NCBI GenBank assembly: GCA_012295275.1
Contig: CM022666.1
Location: forward strand, 4,684,887 to 4,748,886
Length of the DNA: 64,000 nt
Reading direction: 5' to 3'
DNA from: Chrysomallon squamiferum
Taxonomy: Eukaryota > Mollusca > Gastropoda > Neomphalida > Peltospiridae
The notes under the pieces are model-generated. The model searched no databases and had not been told where the DNA came from. It was given only the letters and a program-made list of their open reading frames with translations. The translations under genes and the position numbers were made by a program. This document shows positions 37,060-50,695 of this stretch, in pieces. Numbering within the stretch: position 1 is the stretch's first letter; each line of letters begins with the position of its first letter.

Positions 37060-37412
37060 TACAATACAGTACATACCATGTAATTTATATATCCAGGTAG
37101 GAATACATTATTAAAGACTAACAGAGTACAGTATTTATCATGTAATTTATATATCCAGGTAGGGATACATTATTAAAGACTAATAGAGTACAGTACTTAT
37201 CATGTAATTTATATATCCAGGTAGGGATCCATTATTAAAGACTAATAGAGTACAGTATTTATCATGTAATTTATATATCCAGGTAGGGATCCATTAATAA
37301 AGATGAATAGAGTACAGTATTTATCATGTAATTTATATATCCAGATAGGGATGTATTATTAAAGACTAATAGAGTACATTATTTATCATGTAATTTATAT
37401 ATCCGGGCATAG
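37060..37412 (+). repeat. 61-bp satellite, about 6 units
   Basis: Units CATGTAATTTATATATCCAG, then GTAGGGAT, CATTATTAAAGACTAATAG and AGTACAGTATTTAT at about 61 bp. It separates the transmembrane exon from the deleted ERPDIVENQ exon in the right arm, and is absent from the left arm. Confidence 0.92.
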
Positions 37413-37599
37413 ATAGAAAATGAAAGAATTTAACAAGTCATGACAGAGAGTTTTATCAAATATAATTTTAAAAGTGTAAGTGCATTTGTCTTAGGTGTGT
37501 TTATGTGAGAACTCAGATTATATTTGTACATATCTGAGTGTTTAACAACCTTAAAAACACTAATAGAAGTAATATCTTTTCTTATATTTGTTTAAATTT

Positions 37600-37680
37600 T
37601 AATTATCTGTTTTTATAATTTACTTAATTTACTGGATCTACATAAGAAGGTAAATTATTTCTGTCTAAGATGGTCTCTTG
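37600..37680 (+). pseudogene. ERPDIVENQ exon, deleted in right arm
   Basis: Intron flanks match those of 1,241-1,396, but only the last part (TACTGGATCTACATAAGAAG and the GTAAATT donor) remains; about 130 bp of the exon are missing between two TTTACT words. The identical deletion occurs at 40,165-40,215. Confidence 0.65.
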
Positions 37681-37908
37681 AATACTAATATTCTTTTAAT
37701 TCCAGTTGTAAAGAATATTTTATTTGTTAGTATGTAATTATTATAGTTACTTTATTGTTATCATTATTAGTTAAACTAGTGATTTATTAATTTAATTAAT
37801 GAATATTTTTTTGTACAGTTTCATTTAATTTACAGTTGTTATCACTTAATTACTTATCCTTATTAATTATTAATGAATTAATTATATATATATATTTTTA
37901 AATTTCTG

Positions 37909-37909
<1 letters not shown>

Positions 37910-37970
<61 letters not shown>
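37910..37970. repeat. (TA)n microsatellite
   Basis: Pure TA tract within the duplicated unit. Confidence 0.95.
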
Positions 37971-37972
<2 letters not shown>

Positions 37973-38159
37973 ACTAAACTTATTCCATGAAATTAATTCA
38001 TTTTGTTTCACTTTCTCTCTTTTCATCTTTTAACAGATCTGGTTTTGTCAGGCTAAGAACAATTTTTCAAACCAGCGAGGATCAGACAATGAAAGATGCA
38101 TGAAAAGAAATTAATTTAAAACCTAAAAATATTACATTCTCATAAGTAAGAACAAAGGT

Positions 38160-38985
38160 TGTCATGGCCATCATCCTACATCATCATTCAGATTTTCACT
38201 GTCATCATCATTATTCAGAATTTTACTGTCAACATCATCATTCAAAAATGCAGTGCCAACCTCATCGTTCATAATTTTATTGTCTACATCATCATCCAGA
38301 ATTTTATTAACAAAATAATCACTGACAGTCCTCATCGTTCACAAAAAATGGACTCTGCTTCAGGTTTTATTTACTATTATTTTAGGTTTTACTCACATTG
38401 TGCAATGGATATTATTGAACAATAGATGTTCTATTTACAATGGATGTTCTTGTACAATAGATGTTCTATGTACAATGGATGCGCTTGCACACTCGATATT
38501 CTGTGTACAATGGATGCTCTAGTACAGTTAATATTCTATGTACAACATATGTTCTTCTGCCGTGGATGTACTGTATACAGTGAATGTTCTACAGTCTGTG
38601 TCCTGTGTAAAAAGATGATCTTGTACAGATGTTCTGTATACACTGTACATTGGATGCTCAAGTACAGTAGATGTTCAGTGTTCAGTGAATGTTCTTGTAT
38701 GGTAGATGTTCTGTACAAAATGGATGTTCTGCTGCAAATGTTCTATGTACAAAGATGGATTTGAACAGTTGATGTTCTAAACATGTACATCTGTGAATGT
38801 TGTAAATATAATTAATGTTAAATGATAATGAATACTCCATGCATAGTGGCTTTTCTTTGTACAGTGAATATGTAATGTATGTACTACTGATGGTCTGTGT
38901 TCAGTAAATCTGTACTGTGGACGTTCTACAAACACTGAATGTGTTCTAAGGATGTTCTGTGTAAAATGAATGTGTGATGTATTCA
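38160..38985 (-). repeat. R1 repeat block, copy C
   Basis: Inverted counterpart of 1-790, outer end of the right arm. Confidence 0.9.
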
Positions 38986-39399
38986 GTGAATAAATATTTA
39001 CATATTGTTTTTCTATATAAACTGACTGATGAAAGTTAAATGTTCACTGATTGGTTTAAAATGAATAATACAAGTTAAGTGTTCTTTATACAGTATGTAC
39101 TCATGCATTGAAAAGATAAGAGTACTAAATATTTATATATATGTTACATCTGAAATTTCATGGAAAATTTGCATAATAAATAATCGATTTAAGGCATTAC
39201 TGTTTTATCAGAATAAGAATTTTGTTTTTAGAAGTATTTCAGAATCGTAATTATTAGGATTATTAATTTTATTATAGCTATCATCATCATAATTATCATC
39301 AATTTTATTATCATCATAATCATCATTAAGGTTATTACCACCATGATCTTCTTCATCCATGTTTATATGTCCATGTCTATTTATACGTGAGTATTAGTG

Positions 39400-39740
39400 T
39401 AATCTTGTTGTGCATATATATGCTGAAAACATGCTTGTTGTTGTTAATGTAATATCATGATTATTATTATTTTTACTATTATTGTTATTGCTGTTGTTAT
39501 TATTTATAACTATTGTTATTGTAATTATTGTTGCTGATGACATTTTTGGGCAGTTAATATCTTATTTCAGTTTCAGTTTTCATCTATGTAGTCCAAACAC
39601 TTTTTATCCCAAATGCTGTTGTCACTGTAGTTGTGCGTCTCTTTGTTATGGCGGTGTACACGTGTCAGAGGTCGTGCTAACCAAGCAAAGTTTTAACAGA
39701 CTGGGTCTCCATTATGATATGGTAAGTGTGACCTGTGAGT
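39400..39740 (+). pseudogene. Transmembrane-segment exon, third full copy
   Basis: 39,590-39,722 reads VVQTLFIPNAVVTVVVRLFV, then MAVYTCQRSC and a stop. This is the only right-hand copy in which the hydrophobic frame survives. Donor GTAAGTG intact. Confidence 0.35.
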
Positions 39741-39839
39741 TTATTTATTTTTAAATACTTCTTTTTTTGTTGATTTCTTTTTTTAATCCATATGTAACTG
39801 GAAATGAAACAAAAGTTACAGAATAGCGTAATTTGAACA

Positions 39840-40875
39840 TCCAGGATACTGTATTATTCCAGTACAGTACATACCATGTAATTTATATATGAAGGTAGGG
39901 ATACATTAATAAAGATGAATAGAGTACAGTACTTACCATGTAATTTATGTATCCGGGGATAGATAGAAAATGACAGAATTTAACCAGTCATGACAGAGAG
40001 TTTTATCAAATATAATTTTAAAACTGTAAGTGCATTTGTCTTAGTTGTGTTTATGTGAGAACTCAGATTATATTTGTTCATATTTGAATGTGTTCAATAT
40101 TCTTAAAAACACTAAGAAAAGTAATATGTTTTCTTATATTTGTTTAAATATTAATTATCTGTTTTTATAATTTACTTAATTTACTGGATGTACATAAGAA
40201 GGTAAATTATTTCTGTCTAAGATGGTCTCTTGAATATTAATATTCTTTTAATTTATTTTATTTGTTTGTATGTGATCATTATAGTTACTTTATTGTTATC
40301 ATTATTAGATAAACAATTGATTTATTAAATTAATTAATGAATATTCTTTTGTGTACAGTTTTATTTAATTTCTAGTTATTATTATTTAACTACTTATCCT
40401 TATTAATTATTAATGAATTAATTATATATATATATTTTTAAATTTCTTTCATATATATATATATATCAACTAAACTTATTCCATAAATATTTTTTTTTTT
40501 TACTTTCTCTCTTTTCATCTTTTATATATAATTTTTGAAACCAGCGAGGATCAGACAATGAAAGATACAATGAATATTTTTTTGTACAGTTTCATTTAAT
40601 TTACAGTTGTTATCACTTAATTACTTATCCTTATTAATTATTAATGAATTAATTATATATATATATTTTTAAATTTCTGTCATATATATATATATATCAA
40701 CTAAACTTATTCCATGAAATTAATTCATTTTGTTTCACTTTCTCTCTTTTCATCTTTTAACAGATCTGGTTTTGTCAGGCTAAGAACAATTTTTCAAACC
40801 AGCGAGGATCAGACAATGAAAGATGCATGAAAAGAAATTAATTTAAAACCTAAAAACATTACATTCTCATAAGTA
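39840..40875 (+). repeat. Second copy of the 37,000-38,160 segment
   Basis: Contains one 61-bp satellite unit, the ERPDIVENQ exon deletion scar (about 40,165-40,215) and a nested partial tandem duplication: the AATTAATTATATATATATAT to TCAGACAATGAAAGAT stretch at 40,330-40,570 is repeated at 40,575-40,830. Confidence 0.75.
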
Positions 40876-40884
40876 AGAACAAAG

Positions 40885-41640
40885 GTTGTCATGGTCATCA
40901 TCCTACATCATCATTCAGATTTTCACTGGCAGCATCATTATTCAGAATGTTACTGTCAACATTATCATTCAGAATTTTACTGTCAAGATCCTCATTCAAA
41001 AATTCAGTGTCAACCTCATCGTTCATAATTTTATTGTCTACATCATCATCCAGAATTTTATTAACAAAATAATCACTGACTATCCTCATCATTCACAAAA
41101 GATGGACTCTGCTTCAGGTTTATTTACTATTATTTTAGGTTTTACTCACATTATACAATGGATGTTCTTGTACAATAGATGTTCTATGTACAATGGTTTT
41201 CTTGTACACTGGATATTCTTTGTACAGTGGATTCTCTAGTACAGTTAATATTCTATGTACAATATGTGTTCTTCTGCAGCAGATGTTCTGCACACAGTGA
41301 ATGTTCTTCAGTCTATGTCCTGTGTAAAAAGATGATCTTGTACAGATGTTCTGTATACACTGTCCATTGGATGGTCAAGTACAGTAGATGTTCAGTGTAC
41401 AGTGAATGTGCTTGTATGGTTGATTTTCTGTATAAAGTGACTGTTGAAAGTTATATGTTCATTGATTGGTTTTTAATGAATAATACAAGTTAAGTGGATG
41501 GTCCTGTTAAAAAGGATGTTCTTTGTATTCTAAACATGTACATATGTGGATGTTGTAAATATAATTAATGTTAAATGATAATGAATACTCCATGCATAGT
41601 GGCTTTTCTTTGTACAGTGAATGTGTAATGTACTCATGCA
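40885..41640 (-). repeat. R1 repeat block, copy D
   Basis: Inverted relative to copies A and B. Its 30-bp part gives an open 64-codon acidic repeat frame on the minus strand (40,898-41,092, units like DDDVDNKIMN), with no sign of a promoter or splice structure. Confidence 0.88.
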
Positions 41641-42884
41641 TTGAAATTATTAGAGTAATAAATGTTTACATAGATGTTAAAATTAAAATATCATGAACAT
41701 TTTGCATAATAATCAATCTGTTTAAAGCATTTTTTGTTTTTTCAGAATAAGAAATATTTTTTAGAAGCATTTCACAATCATAAATATTATTATTAATAAT
41801 TTTATTATCATCATGATCATTAATTTTATTATCTCTGCCATCATCATAATTACTACTACTGCTACTACTATTAGCATTACTAAATAAACAACATTATTAG
41901 TATTATTCTTACTACTACTACTATTTATATTAGTGCTGCTGCTGCTACTGCTACTGCTATTAAATTTATCATCATCATCATTATTATTGTTTGATGTTGA
42001 CAGTGTTGTTACATAAAGACTACAGTGATACCTCTAGTCACCTGTTCATTAATTTTATTACTTGGATAGTCACTTTAAATGTAGTACAAATGTCTTGTTC
42101 TGAATTTGTGATTTTCTTCCTTTCTTTTTTTTTTTTTTGTTCTTCTTTTTTCTTTTTTTAATATCAAGTAAAATTAATAAGCGCATTTTTCAACTCACTT
42201 TTCAGTTCTACACCAGTCAGTGACATCATTTAAATTTTTATTATGTAAAACACACACACACACACACACAAACACAGACACACAGACACACACACAAACA
42301 CACATATATATCATAATCCGAGCAATGTTGATAAATAGCTGTTTGCTAAGCGGGGCAGGTCATACAAAATGCACGGCCCTCGTATTTACGACCTACAATG
42401 ACATCGCAGGCTGGGAAATGTACAGCTATCTTGCTATTGCCCCGATATTGTATTTCACAACGTTCACAACTTGTTTAAATGACGCTGTTACTGCTACCTC
42501 TAGTCCATATAAACACGCTGAAAAACTGACACAATTTTCGATCATTTATTTAGGGCTGACGATTGAAAAGTCATTAAATACAAAATAATATAATACTTGG
42601 TTAATATACGCTTTTATTTTTTTTTTTTTGTTCATGCACGTACATCACATGTACTTGACGTTGTTTAGTTTCCATCATAAAAACAACTCAGGACAAACTG
42701 AACAAAGCAATATTCTTAAAACTGATCACTGTGTGTGACTTATTTGTATTTTTTTGTTTGTTTTTTGTTCTTTCTTTCTTCTTGTTGTTTCTTTCTTATT
42801 GTTGTTTTGTTTTGAACTTTTTGTTTGTTTTTCTTGTTTTTCTTGTTCTTTCTTAAAATAGATCATGATGTGTATATGTGTGTC

Positions 42885-42942
42885 TGTGTTTGTGTGTGTG
42901 TGTGTGTGTGTACTTGTGTGTGTGTGTGTGCGCGCGCGCTCT
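42885..42942. repeat. (TG)n with CG block
   Basis: TG repeats ending in a short CGCGCGCG run. Confidence 0.9.
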
Positions 42943-43353
42943 AATAGTATGTGACTTGCTTGTATTGTATTGTTTCTTGTTTGTTGATTTGGTTTTTTTT
43001 CCAGCTGGTCTTTGCTCTGAATAAGGTCATGCAGCCAGGTAATAAACCGCGAATATTAACTCAATTTACATAATAGTATGTACATGTGTATAAAATGACT
43101 TTGTAGATGTACCACAATTAACGTTTACCTAACTTAATTATTTTTACCCAGTTAGTTGAATAAGTAGAGTTCCAGTCACGTGACAGTACTATGTAGGTTA
43201 GTATCACTTACCGAACACCTGAACAGAAGTAACGCAGTAGTCCAGGGGTCGGTGAGGAATTTAGTCCGGCCTGTTACCTGAGCACGTTTGTTTTTCTTTA
43301 AACATCCAGACCAAAACAGCCTTGCTTCTCTTTTTGATGCTCAGTGTAGAAGT

Positions 43354-43493
<140 letters not shown>

Positions 43494-44960
43494 TGTGCTG
43501 TATTCAGTGAATAAATATTTAAATATTACTGGTTTTCTATATAAATTAACCGATGAAAGTTAAAAGTTCACTGATTAGTTTACAATGAATAATACAAGTT
43601 AAGTGAATGATCCAGTTAAAAAGGATTTTCTTTATACACTATGTACTCATGCATTGAAATGATCAGAGTAATAAATGTTTATATATATATGTTACATTTG
43701 AAATCTGATGTACAATTTGCATAATACGCAATCTATTTAAAGCATTTTTTTTTATTTTATCATAATAATTTTCTTTTTAGAAGCATTTCAGAATCGTAAA
43801 TATTATGATTATTAATTTTATTATGTCTATCATCATCATGATCTTCATTATTAATTTTATTATGAGTATCATAATTATCATTAACTTTACTACCACTATC
43901 GTCTTCATCATTACTACTGCTGTATTATTACTATATAATCATTACTATTCTTTCTACTACTCCTATTGTTTATATTAGTTCTGCTGCTACTATTACTAAT
44001 TTATTAAATTTTTCATCATCATCATCATCAACATCATTATAATTAGTATTGTTTAACTCTGGTCACCTGTTCATAATTGTTATTACTTGGATAGTTACAT
44101 TAAATGTAGTACAAATGTCTTGATCTGCATTTATCATTTTCTTCTTTTTCTTATTTTCTTTTTTAAATATCAAGTAAAATTAATGAAAATATTTTTCAAC
44201 GCACTTTTCACTTATACACCAGTCAGTGACACGATTTAATTTTTATTTTATGAAGGATAATTTGCATACTTTATAGACAGTATGTTAAATATTGCTGTTA
44301 TATAACAATGTTCATATCACATACTTAAAAGTACCCGTGCAGTGTTTATAAATAGCTGTTTGGAAAGTCCCGGAAAAATGAACAGGTAAGGTGACCTCGC
44401 TGTCTGTGAAATGTTTATCTAAAGTGTGATCTCAGTTCTCTGTCTGCTTCATTCACGCTACTACTGTTCAGGGGTCGACAACGCTTGGTCAGACACCAAT
44501 TATTACATTAACAAAACACTGCACATCATTTACATCACATTACTTGACGTAGACTAGTTTCTGTCATAATACAACTACTGGCAAAATTCCTAAACAGATC
44601 ACTGTCATAATACAACTCTGTGTGAACACGTTATTACATTAACTTGACACTCGTCCAAAACACCGCATAGCTGTCTGATAACATCTCTACAAAAGCTTCC
44701 CGACCCGTGTTGTACTGCATAGGGCATTTGAAATCAGATAATATAGATATTAAGGATTAACTTTTTGTTCCTTTATTTAGGGTTAGACTGTGGCAGAGTG
44801 ATTGAATAAAAAATGATAAAATACCCGTGTTTAGAAGTCAGTTGTCACGTTTTCCTGTCTTTCCATGTTTCTGTTCGTGCATGAAGATCACATGTACTTG
44901 GCGTAGTCAAGTTTCTGTCATAAAAACAACTCATGGCAAAATTCTTAAATAGAGCACTAT

Positions 44961-44968
44961 GTGTGTGT

Positions 44969-45012
<44 letters not shown>

Positions 45013-45013
45013 T

Positions 45014-45060
<47 letters not shown>

Positions 45061-45152
45061 TTGTATGTGTGTGTGTGTGCGCGCGCGTGTGTTTGTATGT
45101 GTGTGTGTGTGCGCGCGCGCGTGTTTGTATGTGTGTGTGTGTGTGTGCGCGG
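44961..45152. repeat. (TG)n/(CG)n compound repeat
   Basis: Alternating TG arrays separated by four CGCGCG blocks in a roughly 50-bp higher-order unit (TGTGCGCGCGTGTGTTTGTA). Confidence 0.95.
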
Positions 45153-45514
45153 TTGCATGCGCTAATAGTATGCGACTTATTTGTATTTTTTTTTTTATTA
45201 TTGTTGTTTTTTTAGTTTTTTTCCACCTGAACTCTGAATGACAACAGCAATGTCAATATTAATAATAACAAGAACTACAACAGTAACAACCAGAAATAAA
45301 TGCACGTAGTTTATTTATGAAGATTATGCAACTTTTAAGTATTAATTTTGGTTTCAGTTTTGATTCTAAGCATGTCATCCTCTCGATAATATTTTATTTT
45401 CTCAGAGTCAATCAAAATGTGATTTGAAAGACAACGCGTCATCGGAAAAAAACCCAGTTTATGGGAAACTTAATTTTCTGTTTGTTTTCAATGAACACAG
45501 ACACAAGCACAAAT

Positions 45515-45585
45515 TGGTTATTAACATTCTTTTTATTGGTCAAAAAAGCTGAAAAAGTGGTAAGTTAACACAGACACAAGCACAA
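45515..45585 (+). pseudogene. TNF ligand exon 2 remnant
   Basis: TTAACATTCTTTTTA followed by a shortened exon 2 (AAAGCTGAAAAAGTG) and the GGTAAGTTAACACAGACAC donor region of TNF intron 2. Most of the exon 5' half is lost. Confidence 0.6.
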
Positions 45586-46079
45586 ATTGGTTTTGACATA
45601 TTGAAAAGTAAATTATAAAAGAGTTAAGTTTAAATGGAAGCAGAAGAGAAGAGAGAATCTGAACACCACATGCACGTGTGACGTCTGCGTGTCAACTGAT
45701 CAACACAGCTGAGAGAAGCTTTAGCGCGTGATTGAATGAAAAACGGACTTAAACACATGCATTGTACCCGTTTGTACCATTTATTTCGAGAAATTAACTA
45801 TTAAATTTTTATTTATATAATTTATTAAAAAGAAAAGATCGTTAAAACGGGATATTTTTTTTGTATTATATATTTATAATTTATCGATGAATTGAGCGTA
45901 AAAGGTGAATAAGTTTATGAATGAATTGAGCGAACATCTGCTATAAACTTTATTTATTTATTTAATTATTTGTTTATTTGTATTAGTTTATTTTACTGTA
46001 TTTGTTTTATTTCATTTCATTTTATTATTTTTTCTGTTAATTAATTAATTTATTTCACTTTATTTTTATCACTTTTTAT

Positions 46080-46098
46080 TTATTTTAGGTATTTTACT

Positions 46099-46137
<39 letters not shown>

Positions 46138-46155
46138 TCTATTTATTCATTTATT
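46080..46155. repeat. (ATTT)n microsatellite
   Basis: ATTT units in T-rich DNA. Confidence 0.9.
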
Positions 46156-46601
46156 TAACTAAACAATTAATATTTCACAATTGTTTGTGTTTTAAACTGA
46201 ATTTTAATTTTTCAGTATTTTTCGTTTTATAAAATAAAAGCTATTGCCTTGCAAATGAACCCACCTAGCTATACATAAAAAAACAAATTAAAAACAAGGT
46301 GTTCATTTTCATTTTCAACAACAGTAAACAACAACAACAAATTTATTTAATAATAATAATGTATTCAAACTTTGTGAATCCTTCCATTAGTAATTCGGCT
46401 GACGTAACATCCATTTATAGCCCAGTTGAGGAATAAAATGATTATTTATTACTTCTCTGAAATCATCTTGGGAGGAAAAAACAAAGCTTAACATAGTGAT
46501 AATATGTTGTTATTCAAAAACACTGGCAACTATTCAAAGAATCCTATTGGAGTATCAAAAATATTTTAAATAATATGTATGTGTGAGTGTCTGGGTATGG
46601 A

Positions 46602-46602
<1 letters not shown>

Positions 46603-46663
<61 letters not shown>

Positions 46664-46673
46664 TGGATATGGA

Positions 46674-46707
<34 letters not shown>

Positions 46708-46717
46708 TGTGTGTGTG
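46603..46717. repeat. (TG)n microsatellite
   Basis: TG array in two parts separated by CTGGATATGGA; the direct-repeat partner is at 25,094-25,143. Confidence 0.93.
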
Positions 46718-46840
46718 AATTTAACAAATTTAATTGAAAAAAATGTATAATCTCTATTTATATGGACCAAAATAACTAACTAGCAACAACAACAACAACA
46801 ATAATAAATAGACGAATAAATAAATAAATAAATATATAAA

Positions 46841-46871
<31 letters not shown>

Positions 46872-47064
46872 TAATAATAACATTAATTAATTAATTACTT
46901 AATTAATTATATAAGCAGTAGTATTATAATGGTTTCAAGCGTAAGGTGGTGAATCTAAGCTGCTCAACTTCAACAGAATAGAGTTGAGATAATAATAAAC
47001 ATTTTTTATTGAATTGAACACTTTTTTATATTTGTAAATTGTATGTAATGTATGTGTTTGTGTA

Positions 47065-47150
47065 TATACAGTATCACAGATTTTCAGGGAGTCAACAGCT
47101 CAAATGCAGGAAGCAACAAAATTTTCTTTGTATCTTCGTACTAAAGAATA
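47065..47150 (-). pseudogene. TNF ligand exon 4 remnant
   Basis: Same decayed piece as 25,452-25,537, matching TNF exon 4 around YIGAVYYL and its flank. Frame lost. Confidence 0.55.
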
Positions 47151-47686
47151 ATAAGCTAAAATGATCTGTGAGCATTCAAAGCCTGACAAACATAAAAAAT
47201 CCCTTCACTGGTAATATCTATTAAACAAAAGTATGAACACATGCAAAATCTAATAAGAAAGCATATATATGTATACACCCATTATTGTAGACTAGAACAC
47301 AACAAACACAAAACACCTTTAAAACTGTATTCAGTATAGCAATAAAGAATAATACAGATCGATAGAATGATTCTAATCGGTCGCAGCAATCACGTAAGAA
47401 GAGCAAACATCTACATAACTGTTCCGCTCGAAGATATCTCGGTTCTTTTATGAAAAAGTGACTCACGTTATTTCTCAACGTGTTCCCGACCTTGCAGCTT
47501 GACGTGTGTCGCCAGATCTTTCTGATAAACAAGAATCCGATACACCTAGCACTCCGAGGTGGTAATTAACCCCGAAAAGAAGTCACAGGAAAAAGAATTC
47601 ACAATTTTTTATTATGAAATATATTAATAATGAAAGATAGATTAAACACATTTTGTCAGAGTATTTTGTTAATGTTTTATTTTATT

Positions 47687-47890
47687 TTAATGTTGATGGT
47701 TTTTAATGTTGATATTCCACCCGATACCACGAACAAATTCTGACGCAGCATACACGAACCCTTCATAACAGATTTTGATATCACCTTTATTGCTATGAAT
47801 AACTTTCATATTAAACATACTTCTCATACTAGAGTAAGCTGGAGAAAATATAGTAAAACACATTTTAACATGGAACATTTTATAAATCAT
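47687..47890 (-). other. Family B open frame, copy B3
   Basis: MIYKMFHVKMCFTIFSPAYS, then SMRSMFNMKVIHSNKGDIK, ICYEGFVYAASEFVRGIGWN. Open over the whole family length. Confidence 0.45.
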
Positions 47891-48119
47891 TTACAATAGG
47901 AAGTTAGTTTAAATGTATCCTAATCAGTAACCTGGACCCAAGCATCACCCCTGCACACTATGAAGACTCTTTCTTTAATCTAACCTAACTGACCTAATCA
48001 GTAAAACATCTTTCTTTAATCTAAACAATTGACCCATGTAGACTATGATGCCACATTCAATACTCTATAAATTCATACATTTTGTTATATAAAAATTGTG
48101 ACTTTTTTTCCAGCCACTG

Positions 48120-48727
48120 AATCAACAGTCATGATACAAGTAACGTTTACAAGTGGAAGATTCTTCTGTCACAGGCAGATATTTCTGAGACTTTTCATAT
48201 TCCTGGCCCTGTAGTAATAAATGGATGACTTCAGTTATTTATCCAGATTATGTATAAATGTCCACCATGTGACACACAGAATATATCGTTTCCCTTTTCT
48301 TTTCTTCTTTTTAATTATTTATTTATTTATTTATGGTTTGTTTGTTTCTTTATTTTTATTTTACTCTATCTTTATTTATTTTATTTTATCTTACTATAAT
48401 TTGATTTCATTAATTTTATTGTTTTAATTAATTAATTTATATTAATATATCTTTCTGTATTTATTTATTTTTTTTTTTTTTTTGACTTTTTTCATCATTT
48501 TGTGTTTTTTATTTATTTTTTATTTTATTTTTTTTTTTTATTTTTTTATTTTTTATTTAATTTTACTTTTATTTCGCTCATTTATTTATTTTTATTTATT
48601 TATTTTTTTTTATTTTTTTATTTATTTACCGAATCAACAGTCATGATACAATAGTGACATTTACAAACAGAAGATTCTTCTGTCACTGGGAGATATTTCT
48701 GAGACATTTTATATTCCTGGCTCTGTA
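48120..48727 (-). other. Family C exon-like blocks, copies C4 and C5
   Basis: 48,120-48,212 reads GQEYEKSQKYLPVTEESSTC then KRYLYHDC and a stop. 48,630-48,727 reads QEYKMSQKYLPVTEESSVCK but is frameshifted after KCH. They are separated by the T-rich tract 48,300-48,630. Confidence 0.4.
48300..48630. repeat. T-rich tract, ATTT/ATTTT units
   Basis: Inverted counterpart of 14,085-14,510. Confidence 0.88.
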
Positions 48728-48772
48728 ATAATAAATGGATCACTACAGTTATTTATTCCGATTACGTGTAAG

Positions 48773-48976
48773 ATGACAAATCCGGGCTGGAACTTTCCAC
48801 TGTGTGATACACAGACTACATGTTCTCCTTTTGTTGTTTGTGGCTTAGCTGACACAGGAATAGAAGTTACGCTGTACTCTTTATTTAACAGTAACGACAA
48901 AAGCAGTCGTAATAATAATAACATACACAACAACAACAACTATTACTATTATAGCAATAACAACTGTTATATGTAA
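48773..48976 (+). other. Family A exon-like block, copy A5
   Basis: MTNPGWNFPLCDTQTTCSPF, then VVCGLADTGIEVTLYSLFN. Open, preceded by the TACAG acceptor and PITCK codons. The reverse strand is also open here (48,709-48,939), so strand assignment rests on the pattern across copies. Confidence 0.4.
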
Positions 48977-49139
48977 TTTATTTACGAACACTACGCATAA
49001 ACTATACATTTAATAGGTTTGTTCATTTTATTACGTTGACTACGAAATATACAGCAAATAATTAAATACGACAGAAGGGAAAACAAATTAACCAATAAAT
49101 TCAAAGAAAGCAGACGACACTTCCTCTTAGCCAATCAAA

Positions 49140-49370
49140 AATGAATACGAGACTTGACAGAAAGCGTGCTCGTCTTAGACGTGCTTCACAACAGCTTACT
49201 CTGAATAGCAAGTTAACTTTTTTCATTCGTTCATTCAGTCAGAGACCTGTCAGATCGCGTGCCCGTCTTAGACGTGCTTCACAACAGCTTACTCTGATTA
49301 GCACGTTATTTTGTTTTCCACTTCACGGCAGAGAGAGCGTACTTGGCGTTGAAGTGCTTGATTTCATCAT
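49140..49370 (+). repeat. LTR-derived direct sub-repeats
   Basis: Two 100-bp units containing AGACGTGCTTCACAACAGCT and CTGATTAGCA; the same sub-repeat appears inside LTR blocks (12,720, 13,340, 50,150) and in 58,400-60,000. Confidence 0.7.
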
Positions 49371-49549
49371 TTAGGTATGTAAAATGTTTCACTTATATCA
49401 TAGGTTATATATATTTATATAAAACAAACATTTCACTTATTTCATAGATTATATATATTTATACAAAATTATAATTTCACTTATTTCATAGATTATATAT
49501 ATTTATATAAAATTATAATTTCACTAACAATTTCACTATTTCATTTGTG

Positions 49550-50695
49550 TAATATTATGTGATATTACACCAACTTGAAAAAAATGAATATCGCGGTTAA
49601 GAAAGTCACGGAATTCAAATTTGTTACTTCAATCAGAGCTCCGCTCCTTTTTTTTTTTTTTTTTTTTTAAGCGATGAATTCAGATTGCGTAACTTTAATT
49701 ATTACTACAATCACATCCGCTCCTTTTATTGTTTCCGCTAATTTTTCAACTCCATAGCGTTGATATAAAAAGAGCTGCATTTTTGTAATGCAGATCGTTT
49801 AAAACAATAAAAAGACCATTGGCAAAAAAAAAAAAAAAAAAAAAAAAAAAACAGGTTTGGACCACGTGGACTAGAAGGAAGCAGCCAAAAAGAAACAACG
49901 ACAGCAGCCAAGAGCAGAACAACCAGGACGGCAAACAACACGGACCCGGTGATGGCTGAGAGATTGTGCCGGACATCACGGGGGGGCGAATTGCGGCTGC
50001 GAAAGATCGGTACCGACTCGTTACGATCCGATATGCTGGACACTCCCTTGTGTCCTGCAATCGTGGCGAGAATCCATTCTTTTCCCTACCCAAAATTCTT
50101 TTCTGCGACGGACACGCCCGCTGACCTGTCAGAAGGCGTGCCCGTCAATGAGACGTGCTTCACAATAGCTAGCTCTGATTAGCACGTTAATTTTTTTTCG
50201 TACGTTCGTTCGGTAATTAAAGTACTGCTGACGTGTCAGAAAGCGTGCCTGTCGTAGACGTGCTTGCTCTGATTACCACGTTAATTTGATTCAAGGTTTC
50301 AGGTTCAAAGGTAATTAAAGAGAGACGTAAGCGAAGAAAACAGTCAAGACGAAATATCAGTCAGGCGGGGAAACCAATATTTTGTCTTCTTTCCCCGTAT
50401 GACCGTACTCGTATCATTAATAAAAATTACTTAAACGTATGTTTTATGATTGTTTAATGTATTATTATCAAGTCACCTGTATATCATAATGAAATAATTA
50501 ACGTGAATCGTAACTACTGTTGTGTTTATTTCTCTAGTGAGTAGATAGACTTATTGATTTATATAGATTGCTGTCAATTTAGCGTTTATATTCTTTGTTA
50601 GGTGGCCAGTAAAACACATTGTTACCCTAGACTGAGTCATAATAAAACATACAAGGTGTTTAAAGATGTGAGCCACGTGACAGCAACATAAAAGT
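49550..50695 (+). mobile_element. LTR-like block 4
   Basis: Plus-oriented mirror of 11,944-13,060. It contains two homopolymer insertions (T-run at 49,649-49,669 and A-run at 49,824-49,850); the latter is followed by about 130 bp of unrelated GC-richer sequence (GTTTGGACCACGTGGACTAG) that looks like an extra insertion. Ends at the primer-site-like sequence 50,696-50,714. Confidence 0.65.

Larger units (their letters stand above)
46270..47890. repeat. Direct repeat of 24,760-26,204
   Basis: Includes the 75-bp motif (46,400), TG array, AAT array, TNF exon 4 remnant (47,065-47,150), KDLATHVKLQ segment (47,460-47,522) and family B copy B3 in the same order and orientation as the 24.8-26.2 kb region, offset by about 21.6 kb. 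Confidence 0.8.

Noticed and set aside
42220-42588. 122-codon ORF with hydrophobic stretches
   Set aside because: Starts in a CA repeat, shows no motif, and lies in AT-rich sequence partly duplicated without frame conservation.
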